From: Treponema sp. UBA1747
Lineage (GTDB): Bacteria; Spirochaetota; Spirochaetia; Treponematales; Treponemataceae
Reading direction: 5' to 3'
NCBI GenBank assembly: GCA_002315375.1
Contig: DCHR01000011.1
Location: forward strand, 10,365 to 74,364
DNA length: 64,000 nucleotides
Made by a program: the position numbers and the translations under genes. Shown piece after piece: positions 32,286 to 39,996 of the stretch; the stretch's first letter is position 1, and each line of letters opens with the position of its first letter. Below the pieces are notes generated by a model. It had not been told where the DNA came from. It was given only the letters and a program-made list of their open reading frames with translations, and made no database searches.

Positions 32286-33617
32286 ATGGGTTTTGATTTT
32301 CAGGTCGTTCAGGATACACCACAAGAGTGTCGTAATCTTGAGAATCCTACACGTATTAAAGTAATCGGTTGTGGTGGCGGCGGTTCCAATGCAGTTCGTC
32401 AGATGATCGATGATAATGTACAGGGTGTTGAATTTATCGTAATGAACACAGACCTTCAGGCTCTTAATAAGAACCCTGCACAGACAAAGCTTCCAATCGG
32501 ACAGAAAATAACTGGCGGTCTTGGTTCAGGAGGAAATCCTGAAGTAGGTGAAAAGGCTGCTATTGAAGATACCGCTGCAATTGAACAGATTGTTGCCGGT
32601 GCAGATATGATTATCCTTACTGCCGGAATGGGTGGTGGAACAGGAACAGGTTCTATTCCAATCGTTGCTGACATTGCAAGAAAATCAGGTGCTTTAACAA
32701 TCGCTGTTGTTACAACTCCGTTCACATTCGAAGGTCCACACCGTATGGAAAACGCTCAGGCTGGTATCGAAAAACTCCGTGAACATGTAGACAGTCTTAT
32801 CGTTGTTCCTAACGAAGCCGTATTCAAGATTATTGATAATGACAGTCCGTTCACTCTTGCATTCTCAGTTGCAGATGATCTTCTGTGTCAGGGTGTAAAG
32901 GGTATCTGTGAAATCATCACTAAAGAAGGTGTTGTAAACCGCGACTTTAATGATATGAAAACTGTTCTCCGTGAAGCCGGGGATACTCTTCTTGGTGTTG
33001 GTGAAGGAAGCGGTGAGAACCGTGCAATTGATGCTGCTCAGATGGCAATTTCTAACCCAATGCTGGAACACATGAAGATTGACGGAGCAACAAAGCTCCT
33101 GGTAAATATTACTGGTCCTGCAAATATTCGTATGAGTGAAATCAACGAAATCAACAATACAATTACAGCATCTGCCGCAAAGAATCATCATAATCTTTGG
33201 GGACAGATTATTGATCCGACAATGGAAGATAAAATCCGTGTAATTGTTATTGCTACTGGTTTTAAAACTGCAGAACCGGTTCCACAGATTCCTGTTGAAC
33301 CTGTAACAGAAACAAAAAAAGAAGATCCTAATGTAATGTCTGCCGGAGCTTTTGATGACCTTCTGAATGGTGGAAACAGCGGCATGTTCGGTTCTTTCGG
33401 AAACATTACAGCTTCTGATAAAACTTCATCAGAAAAGAAAGAAGGTTCATCTTTAGGTGATGACCTGGCTGGAAGTTTTGAACCTGTAAAACCAACTTAC
33501 AGAAATTCTCAGACTGCACCTGCTGATTTTACCGGACAGAATGACATCAGCCAGCCTGCATGCTGGAGAAGAAACACTGGTGATTATTCTAAAACAATCA
33601 ACTTTTCTGACGACTAA
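32286..33617 (+). CDS. ftsZ: Tubulin-like division GTPase FtsZ
   Basis: A 443-residue protein. VIGCGGGGSNAVRQM (about 25), TAGMGGGTGTGSIPIVA (about 115, tubulin signature) and ENRAIDAAQMAISNPML are diagnostic. A disordered linker starts near 340 and the protein ends DISQPACWRR...SDD, where the DxxFLR-type FtsA-binding peptide would be, followed by an acidic tail. Strong GGGAGG site. Confidence 0.96.
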   Translation: MGFDFQVVQDTPQECRNLENPTRIKVIGCGGGGSNAVRQMIDDNVQGVEFIVMNTDLQALNKNPAQTKLPIGQKITGGLGSGGNPEVGEKAAIEDTAAIEQIVAGADMIILTAGMGGGTGTGSIPIVADIARKSGALTIAVVTTPFTFEGPHRMENAQAGIEKLREHVDSLIVVPNEAVFKIIDNDSPFTLAFSVADDLLCQGVKGICEIITKEGVVNRDFNDMKTVLREAGDTLLGVGEGSGENRAIDAAQMAISNPMLEHMKIDGATKLLVNITGPANIRMSEINEINNTITASAAKNHHNLWGQIIDPTMEDKIRVIVIATGFKTAEPVPQIPVEPVTETKKEDPNVMSAGAFDDLLNGGNSGMFGSFGNITASDKTSSEKKEGSSLGDDLAGSFEPVKPTYRNSQTAPADFTGQNDISQPACWRRNTGDYSKTINFSDD

Positions 33618-33639
33618 TAGTTGAACGGGCTGCAGCTTT

Positions 33640-34575
33640 ATGACAATTGACATTTTGCTGGAACAGTTTTATACAGATCTTCTTCTTGTAAAACGGGACA
33701 GCAATGAAACTGCAGCCACTTATAAAGAATCCTCTTCTTTATTCCTGAACTGGCTTTCTTCCAGTGAAATCAAACTGAAGGATGTGGCCGTTCAGGATAT
33801 TGTCAATTTCCTTTACAAGCGCCGTAGTGAAGGTGCTTCCGAACTTACTCTCGCCAAAGATATTTCCGGACTCAGAGCTTTGGGCGATTATCTTGTCCGC
33901 AAAAATATGTGGGAAGAAAATGTTGCCCTGGAACTGGACCGTCCAAAAGTCAGCCGCGCAATTCCACGTGTATTAACTCTGGAACAGGTGGACAAACTTC
34001 TTTCGGTAATTGATCCTTCAACGCCGGTTGGAAAAAGAGATGATGCACTTTTTGAACTGATTTATTCCTGCGGGCTTCGAATCAGTGAAGCGGCGACTCT
34101 GAAAGTTGCCAATGTCCATTTGAATGAAAAACTGCTTCTGGTCCATGGGAAAGGGGATAAAGAAAGGATAATTCCTTTTGGCGGCCGTGCCTATGATAAG
34201 CTTGTTGTTTATCTGGACGAAGCAAGACCGGTTCTGGCAGGTAATAAAATCTCTGAAGAAGTTTTCCTTAATTACAGAGGCGAACCGATTTCCAGAAAGG
34301 GAATCTGGAAAAAATTCCAGGAACTGGAAGCACAAAGCGGAATTAGTGCCAAGGTGCATACTTTGCGTCATTCCTTTGCAACTCATCTTTTGCAGGGTGG
34401 AGCGGACCTTCGTTCCGTTCAGGAATTATTGGGGCACTCGGATCTGGCAACAACTCAGATTTATACTCACGTTGATGATACTCAATTGAAATCAAGTCAT
34501 GAAAAATATTTTCCGGGACATAAATGGAATCACCCGGATTCAGTTAATGAAATAGATACTAATTCTGGAGAATAA
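33640..34575 (+). CDS. Xer-type tyrosine recombinase
   Basis: A 311-residue recombinase. N-terminal SAM-like DNA-binding domain (about 1-90), catalytic domain with arginine in YSCGLRISEA (about 149), HTLRHSFATHLLQ (about 245, H-x-x-R), GHSDLATTQIYTHV (about 268-281) with the nucleophilic tyrosine. Size and motifs fit XerC/XerD chromosome-dimer resolution; position next to ftsZ supports a housekeeping role rather than a mobile element. No clear Shine-Dalgarno. Confidence 0.9.
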   Translation: MTIDILLEQFYTDLLLVKRDSNETAATYKESSSLFLNWLSSSEIKLKDVAVQDIVNFLYKRRSEGASELTLAKDISGLRALGDYLVRKNMWEENVALELDRPKVSRAIPRVLTLEQVDKLLSVIDPSTPVGKRDDALFELIYSCGLRISEAATLKVANVHLNEKLLLVHGKGDKERIIPFGGRAYDKLVVYLDEARPVLAGNKISEEVFLNYRGEPISRKGIWKKFQELEAQSGISAKVHTLRHSFATHLLQGGADLRSVQELLGHSDLATTQIYTHVDDTQLKSSHEKYFPGHKWNHPDSVNEIDTNSGE

Positions 34576-34576
34576 A

Positions 34577-35053
34577 ATGAACAGAGTTTTTGTAAGTGTA
34601 ATGGATGGAAAGGAAGAACCGGTCTGGATCGGAAACGTAAAGCCTTATGTTGAAAAGCTTCTGGAAAAACTGGAATATGACGGAGAAGAGATTTCTATCC
34701 TGTTTTGTGATGATGTTTTAATCCAGCAGTTAAACAAACAGTACAGACAGATTGATTCTGCAACTGATGTTCTGTCTTTTGAAAATGGCGAAGAATATTC
34801 TGATGAAGAAGGAACCTGGACAAGCATGGGGGATATTGTAATTAGTCTGGATACAGTTCCTGTAAATGTGAAATATTTTGAAACCGATGAAAATACAGAA
34901 ATGAAGAGGCTTCTTCTCCACGGGCTTCTTCATTTGAATGGTTTCGATCATTGGGAAGAACATATCGAAAAGAATAAGGAGCCTGAATGCGAAATGCTTG
35001 TTCTTCAGGAAAATCTGCTGAAGGAGTTTTCGGATTTTGTTTTAATCAGCTAG
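34577..35053 (+). CDS. ybeY: Endoribonuclease YbeY
   Basis: A 158-residue metal-dependent RNase used in 16S rRNA maturation. The zinc motif HGLLHLNGFDH (about 114-124) is complete, and ATDVLSFENGEE (about 58) is the second signature. GGAGAATAAA precedes the ATG, which begins 1 nt after the recombinase stop. Confidence 0.93.
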   Translation: MNRVFVSVMDGKEEPVWIGNVKPYVEKLLEKLEYDGEEISILFCDDVLIQQLNKQYRQIDSATDVLSFENGEEYSDEEGTWTSMGDIVISLDTVPVNVKYFETDENTEMKRLLLHGLLHLNGFDHWEEHIEKNKEPECEMLVLQENLLKEFSDFVLIS

Positions 35054-35119
35054 GGGATTTCTCTTATAGTCTTGAAAATTATTATATGACTCGGCATTAT
35101 TGTAACAGGCAGGAAAACA

Positions 35120-35911
35120 ATGAGAAAATTAAATGCAATTAAATCAGATAAAATCTGGGGCTATGAACTTTGGATTGCTTCTACACATCCAAACGGACTT
35201 CAGAAAGATTTTTATGATACATGTGGCGGGGATTATCCGCTTCTGGTAAAAGTTATCCAGGCAAATGATACTCTGTCCATTCAGGTTCATCCTGATGACC
35301 GCCTTGCAGTAGAACTTGAAGGTGAAGGAAACCGTGGGAAAACTGAATGCTGGTATGTGCTGGACGCTGCGCCGGATGCAAAGCTTGTTTATGGCATGAA
35401 GGATGATTACCCAAGTGATGTTCTTGCAAAGGCAATTACAGAAACAAAGCTTGAAGATTATCTTGAGTTTGTAAATGTAAAGAAAGGGGACTTTATTTTT
35501 ATTCCGGCAGGAACTGTTCATGCTATCGGGGCAGGGCTCCGTCTTATGGAAGTTCAGCAGAGCTGTGACCTGACATACCGTCTTTATGACTGGGGCCGGG
35601 GACGTGAAGTTCATATTGAAAAAGGATTGAAAGTAATCAAAAGCGAGGAAATGATTCCTGTGGCTCCTTTCGGAAAGGAATTTGAGTGTGATTATTTCCG
35701 TCTTGAAAAAATAGATGTAGACGGTGACTGGACTTACAGCTGTCCTGACCGAAAACGACCTGAAGGTGTGGAACTTCTTTATGTTATTTCATCAGAAGGT
35801 GCTGTTTATGACAATGAGGAAATAAAAGCCGAAGACATTTATTCTGTAGAACCTGGTGAATTGGTAAAAATCAGTGGAAAAGCAGAAATAATGCGGATTA
35901 TTGCAAAATAA
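35120..35911 (+). CDS. manA: Mannose-6-phosphate isomerase, class I (short form)
   Basis: A 263-residue zinc enzyme interconverting fructose-6-phosphate and mannose-6-phosphate. Zinc-binding residues appear in SIQVHPDD (about 54-61), GKTECWYVLDAAP and FIPAGTVHAIGAG (about 131). It is the short bacterial type lacking the helical insert of E. coli ManA. AGGCAGGA precedes the start; a TTGAAA/CATTAT promoter lies at 35072-35100. Confidence 0.92.
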   Translation: MRKLNAIKSDKIWGYELWIASTHPNGLQKDFYDTCGGDYPLLVKVIQANDTLSIQVHPDDRLAVELEGEGNRGKTECWYVLDAAPDAKLVYGMKDDYPSDVLAKAITETKLEDYLEFVNVKKGDFIFIPAGTVHAIGAGLRLMEVQQSCDLTYRLYDWGRGREVHIEKGLKVIKSEEMIPVAPFGKEFECDYFRLEKIDVDGDWTYSCPDRKRPEGVELLYVISSEGAVYDNEEIKAEDIYSVEPGELVKISGKAEIMRIIAK

Positions 35912-35942
35912 AAAAACTTTCAAAAAAGACGTGTTTACCACT

Positions 35943-35970
35943 TGAACAAAAACTTAGAAAAGTGTATATT
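35943..35970 (+). promoter_or_regulatory. Promoter of tRNA-Pro
   Basis: TTGAAC at 35943-35948, 16 bp, TATATT at 35965-35970, 12 bp before the mature tRNA 5' end. Confidence 0.7.
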
Positions 35971-35982
35971 TGTATTCACTTA

Positions 35983-36055
35983 CGGGATGTAGCGCAGCTG
36001 GTAGCGCGTCTGGTTTGGGACCAGGATGTCGCAGGTTCGAATCCTGTCATCCCGA
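35983..36055 (+). tRNA. tRNA-Pro (anticodon TGG)
   Basis: A 73-nt cloverleaf: acceptor CGGGATG/CATCCCG (35983-35989 with 36048-36054), D arm, anticodon stem TCTGG/CCAGG with loop TTTGGGA (anticodon TGG), T arm with GGTTCGAATCC, and discriminator A. CCA is not encoded. Followed at once by a terminator. Confidence 0.97.
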
Positions 36056-36058
36056 GTA

Positions 36059-36086
36059 AAAGCTTTCACTAAGGTGAAAGCTTTTT
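36059..36086 (+). terminator. Terminator of tRNA-Pro
   Basis: An 11-bp stem (36059-36069 with 36074-36084) with a TAAG loop and T run. Confidence 0.9.
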
Positions 36087-36122
36087 CTATTTTAAACCGA
36101 TTTTACATTGATAAGAATTAAT

Positions 36123-36179
36123 TGACAGGATTCGAACGGTTTTCTGCGCGCCAAAATGCGATGAAGGAGCATTTTGGCG
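36123..36179 (-). repeat. Inverted tRNA-Pro T-arm fragment plus perfect 11-bp hairpin
   Basis: Bases 36123-36137 are the exact reverse complement of 36035-36049 in the tRNA T arm and acceptor stem. A few bases on, 36149-36159 pair perfectly with 36169-36179 around a 9-nt loop. The stretch is more GC-rich than its surroundings and no gene is present between 36087 and 36284. Confidence 0.75.
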
Positions 36180-36240
36180 GAAAGGCGAATTTCTCTTAAG
36201 TCTGTTATTAAAAATCGTTGAGAGCGTGAATTTTATATAG

Positions 36241-36246
36241 TATAAT
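36241..36246 (+). promoter_or_regulatory. -10 element for the 947-residue protein gene
   Basis: TATAAT at 36241-36246 after a TATA-rich stretch; start near 36253, short leader without Shine-Dalgarno. Confidence 0.4.
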
Positions 36247-36284
36247 TAATCAGTGTTTTTTTTATGCTGGGCGATTTTATAAGT

Positions 36285-39128
36285 ATGAAATTTACGGTTA
36301 AAAAGATTTTTGTTCTTTTCTTTATTTTTTTATTCCTGAGTTCTGGAATCTGGTCTGATACAAAAACTATTTCAGAAAAAAATACTGATTTGTATATTTA
36401 TAAACCGGAAATTAAAAGCTTGCCGGAAGAACAAGAATGGATAATCGATTTTATTCAGAATCTTTTATTTGATGATATAAGTAAAAATACAGAAATCAGT
36501 GTTTTTTTTATTGATAATACCCTGGACGAAGACCTGTCTGGAGAAGAAACAGATGCTGCTAAAGATTCTGATGAGGATGAAACATTTGAATCAGTTTCTA
36601 AATCTGGTGATTTATTGAATAAATCAATTTACAATCTTACAGTAACCGGATCTTATAATACAATTTACGATTTGTCTTTCAAAATAATTGAAAAAAACTC
36701 GAATCAGATAGTTGCTGAAAAAACGATTTCAAAATGTTCTCCCGGTACTTTGGAATCAGGAAAACTATTAAAGGAAACTGCCGTATCTTTATTGACAGGT
36801 CTGGGAATCTCATTTTCGGACTCCTATACTCAGCTCATAAGAACAGATAATGCAAATCTTAAACTGAATGTGGAAGCCCAGCAGCTTTTTGCTCAAGGTC
36901 TTTATGCGCAAAGGAAAGGACTGACAGTCGAAGCAATGAACTGTTTTATCAGGGCAAAAATGAAGGACAGTACATTACTTAACTTGTCCAGCGCTATGAA
37001 CATAACTTCGGATTTAATAAATGCAGGAAGTCTGGGAGAACAATCTAGAAATCTTATTAATGCAAGAAAGTCTTTTATTAAACTGCTCGATGAAACTGAG
37101 GCTTTTTTTGAAAAGAATGTTCCTTATACAATTGTCTATAATCCGGAATTAAAACTGGGGGCAATTGATTATGAAAAAGAAAAAGCTGAATACAAATTTA
37201 AATCGGCCCTTGTCTTAAAATATGATGCAAAGGAAATCTGCGATAATATTCTTCTTTTGTATAGAGCACAGGAGGATTCTGTTAACTGGAATCTTGATCA
37301 AAGAATAAAAAACTTGATTAAAGAAAAGGCCTATGTATACATCCAGTATGAACTTCATAACAATCAAGGAAAAAAACTTGCGGTAACAAGAAAAAAGATT
37401 CCGGTAACCAAAAAAGATGTCTATCTGAATGAATATTCTTTTAAGGTTCCTTCAAAATATGATACCAGATTTCTTGTTTTTTCTATTTCGGCAACTAAGT
37501 TCAGTGAAAAGAATATTAAGGTTTCCAACAAGAAATGGTGGGCTAGCGAAACTGGCAATGTAAATATAGAAAAATATCAAATCCGCGATTATGAAAATCA
37601 GTTTATTCGTCCACGCTGCCAGCTGGAACAATCTGACGTCAGGGGAATCAGTTATGTTACTCTGTCTCAAAGTATCAATCTTAAACAAAACACCAGTCTG
37701 TTGAATTATTTTGGTGAAAACCTGAGTGAATTATGTGAAAGTTATTATCCGGACTACAGCACTTTGGATAAGATTATTTATACAAAGGAAGAAAAGAAAA
37801 AAATTGATAAATATAAAACAGGAACCGTCCTTAACGGGAACTATATCATATCAGAAAAATTGTATGTAACAGACAATTCTGTTCCCTGGCCTCGGAAAAA
37901 GGAAGAATTCAGGAAGCATTTGAGAGACTTTAATCTGTTTGAATATAAAATGCGTAATGATAATGAGTTCCGGGTTTATATTTCTCCAGAAAATTTCACC
38001 TTATTACAGGCGGCTCAAATTGAGAAAGATGAATTTTTAAGATTGGGGTCAATAGAAGTAGGTTATTATCATGAATACCAGGAGTGGAGTGAATATTACA
38101 AAAAATATGTAAAAAGAACTAAATGGGTACCAACAGGTTCTATTGAACGGTATGAAGTTACTCAGAAGCTTGCCGATATTCTTGGCTGGGGAACTGTAAG
38201 CAGGATTTATTATAAGACTGAAAAGGACGGGGAACCTTACACTTATGATGAATCTAAAAATAATCTGAAGTTTTTAAATACCTGTTTCAGCTTCGAAAGT
38301 TATCTTGAAAAAAACTTAATTCAGGAATCTTTTAGTGGAGACGGAAATACTTATTCACTTAATCCGGCAAATGACCTGACATGTATGCTTTTGAAAAAAG
38401 CCGTAATCAGGTATTTTGATTATGAGCTCCCGGATGACAGAGCAAATTTAAAAAGCAAGGACTTGTCTTTAATTAATCGGGTTATTCGCAGGAATGTTTC
38501 CGGGAATCTTTCGGTATATGTAATGGGTGATAAAGATCTGAAAGGATTGAAAAAAATTGAAGGTGGAAAAGAACTTGCAAAAAAGATTTCAGAAGATTCA
38601 AATTATTTTTATTTTTACCAGACAGAAAAGGCTCCTCTCAGGTACAGCCAGCGAAAGCGGTTTGATTTGAAGATTCCTTCGCCACAGATTTCCTTTACAT
38701 CGCCTGATTATCTGGCTCTGGGGGTAAACCTGATTGAATTTGATTATCCTATAGCAAAACATATATATACAGGAATTGAAGGCGGTCTTCTGTTCATTTC
38801 TGATATGGATTGGGATGGAAATGTTTTCGAAGATTTTGCAGATGGCTATATAAATGACTTCTTTCCTTTTTTATTAGGGAAAATCGGGTTCAACTTTAAT
38901 ATTGATAAAGGGTGTATGGTTTCTGCTTATCTGGATTGTGGATGGTATAATGGCCGGACCGTAGGGGCTGGAATAGAACTGATGAGCAATAAATTCCGAT
39001 ATAACAATTTCTTTGTTGATTACAATATAGGATATGTGATGGTTAATAAATTAACTAATTCAGACAGATTGTATGACAGGTTTTCTTTGGGTTATGTAGT
39101 AACATTTGATTTGAATATGAAGCATTGA
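36285..39128 (+). CDS. Large exported protein of unknown function, possible outer-membrane C-terminus
   Basis: A 947-residue protein with a signal peptide (VKKIFVLFFIFLFLSSGIWS). I recognise no family. Residues about 35-190 (EQEWIIDFIQNLLFDD ... NLTVTGSYNTIYDLSFKIIE) read like the alpha/beta domain of CsgG/LpoB-type envelope proteins; about 205-235 (AQQLFAQGLYAQRKGLTVEAMNCFIRA) is TPR-like; the last 140 residues alternate like barrel strands. Visibly richer in A and T than flanking genes. The ATG at 36285 is preferred over 36264 because it starts the signal peptide. Pairs with the lipoprotein gene 2 nt downstream. Confidence 0.65.
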   Translation: MKFTVKKIFVLFFIFLFLSSGIWSDTKTISEKNTDLYIYKPEIKSLPEEQEWIIDFIQNLLFDDISKNTEISVFFIDNTLDEDLSGEETDAAKDSDEDETFESVSKSGDLLNKSIYNLTVTGSYNTIYDLSFKIIEKNSNQIVAEKTISKCSPGTLESGKLLKETAVSLLTGLGISFSDSYTQLIRTDNANLKLNVEAQQLFAQGLYAQRKGLTVEAMNCFIRAKMKDSTLLNLSSAMNITSDLINAGSLGEQSRNLINARKSFIKLLDETEAFFEKNVPYTIVYNPELKLGAIDYEKEKAEYKFKSALVLKYDAKEICDNILLLYRAQEDSVNWNLDQRIKNLIKEKAYVYIQYELHNNQGKKLAVTRKKIPVTKKDVYLNEYSFKVPSKYDTRFLVFSISATKFSEKNIKVSNKKWWASETGNVNIEKYQIRDYENQFIRPRCQLEQSDVRGISYVTLSQSINLKQNTSLLNYFGENLSELCESYYPDYSTLDKIIYTKEEKKKIDKYKTGTVLNGNYIISEKLYVTDNSVPWPRKKEEFRKHLRDFNLFEYKMRNDNEFRVYISPENFTLLQAAQIEKDEFLRLGSIEVGYYHEYQEWSEYYKKYVKRTKWVPTGSIERYEVTQKLADILGWGTVSRIYYKTEKDGEPYTYDESKNNLKFLNTCFSFESYLEKNLIQESFSGDGNTYSLNPANDLTCMLLKKAVIRYFDYELPDDRANLKSKDLSLINRVIRRNVSGNLSVYVMGDKDLKGLKKIEGGKELAKKISEDSNYFYFYQTEKAPLRYSQRKRFDLKIPSPQISFTSPDYLALGVNLIEFDYPIAKHIYTGIEGGLLFISDMDWDGNVFEDFADGYINDFFPFLLGKIGFNFNIDKGCMVSAYLDCGWYNGRTVGAGIELMSNKFRYNNFFVDYNIGYVMVNKLTNSDRLYDRFSLGYVVTFDLNMKH

Positions 39129-39130
39129 TT

Positions 39131-39634
39131 ATGAAAAGAAATATTTTTTTATTATTAATTTGTTGTTTTGTGTCGCTGCTGTTTTCTTCCTGCGGAAATT
39201 TAATTAATTATTTCTATATGAATGAAGTGGATCCTCCCAGAGTAATGCCAGGGAAAATCGATATGTTAGAAGAACACTGGCTTATGTATGGTAAAAAAGA
39301 AAGTGATGAAAAATGGTATTGTGAATATGCTAAAATAAACTGGACGGAAAGTACGAATGCAACAAAGTATGACATTTATTATTTTTCATCTCCAGAGGAA
39401 ATAAGTTTCAGTGAAGCCCGTGATAAAAGTATCTTTTTTAAAAGTGTATATAAGTCAGGAAATTATACAGTTGATTTTTATAAAAATTATATTCTTTTGG
39501 ATTACTGGAATAACTACACATATATAACAGTAATTCCCGTTACTGTACAAACTGATAAAAATAATCAAAAGCTTTTTGAAAATAAAGGAACTCCATTAAC
39601 ATGTTATTGGAGTCCAGGTAAAAACGAGCAGTGA
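39131..39634 (+). CDS. Small lipoprotein with FN3-like domain
   Basis: A 167-residue lipoprotein: signal peptide with lipobox LLFSSCG (cysteine about 21). The central INWTESTNATKYDIYYFSSP (about 60-80) is the typical B-C strand region of a fibronectin type III fold. Starts 2 nt after the large upstream gene, so the two are co-transcribed and probably act together at the cell envelope. No known family. Confidence 0.65.
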   Translation: MKRNIFLLLICCFVSLLFSSCGNLINYFYMNEVDPPRVMPGKIDMLEEHWLMYGKKESDEKWYCEYAKINWTESTNATKYDIYYFSSPEEISFSEARDKSIFFKSVYKSGNYTVDFYKNYILLDYWNNYTYITVIPVTVQTDKNNQKLFENKGTPLTCYWSPGKNEQ

Positions 39635-39692
39635 TTTTTTAAGAAATAAAAAAGAACTTTTGATTGAGGGAAATTCGAAATTTCTTCCTGCG

Positions 39693-39726
39693 TATAAAAA
39701 AAGCCCTGAAGTTTACTTCAGGGCTT
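39693..39726 (-). terminator. Terminator of the 74-residue protein gene
   Basis: A perfect 12-bp stem (39701-39712 with 39715-39726) with a TT loop; on the minus strand it runs into seven T residues. Probably also stops plus-strand transcripts. Confidence 0.85.
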
Positions 39727-39737
39727 TGCTATTAGTT

Positions 39738-39962
39738 TTACTTGTTCTCAAAAAGCTTATCGATGGATTTATTGATTTCCTCATGTTCTTTCGGGAAATT
39801 CTCATCCAGGAATTCAAAACACTGAACTGCTGCACGCTGAGCGTGTTCATACCAGATGGAATACAATTCTGATTTTAATTCTTCTCCTGGAAACGGTGCT
39901 CCCTGAATATCGGAAACCAGATCGCGAAGCATTTTAACACATTCTTTTGTTCTTCTGTCCAT
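39738..39962 (-). CDS. Small conserved hypothetical protein
   Basis: A 74-residue soluble, mainly helical protein (MDRRTKECVKMLRDLVSDIQ...), no signal peptide, acidic-basic helices to the end. GGAG lies before the ATG and a TATAAT sits at 39996-40001, overlapping the stop codon of the M16 protease, so it has its own promoter. Family not recognised. Confidence 0.65.
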   Translation of the reverse strand: MDRRTKECVKMLRDLVSDIQGAPFPGEELKSELYSIWYEHAQRAAVQCFEFLDENFPKEHEEINKSIDKLFENK

Positions 39963-39996
39963 AGCAAACTCCGTGATATCTTTAATATCTCTAATA

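Noticed and set aside
33640..34575. Tyrosine recombinase as the integrase of a mobile element
   Set aside because: Size, motifs and place between ftsZ and ybeY fit housekeeping XerC/D; no attachment repeats surround it.
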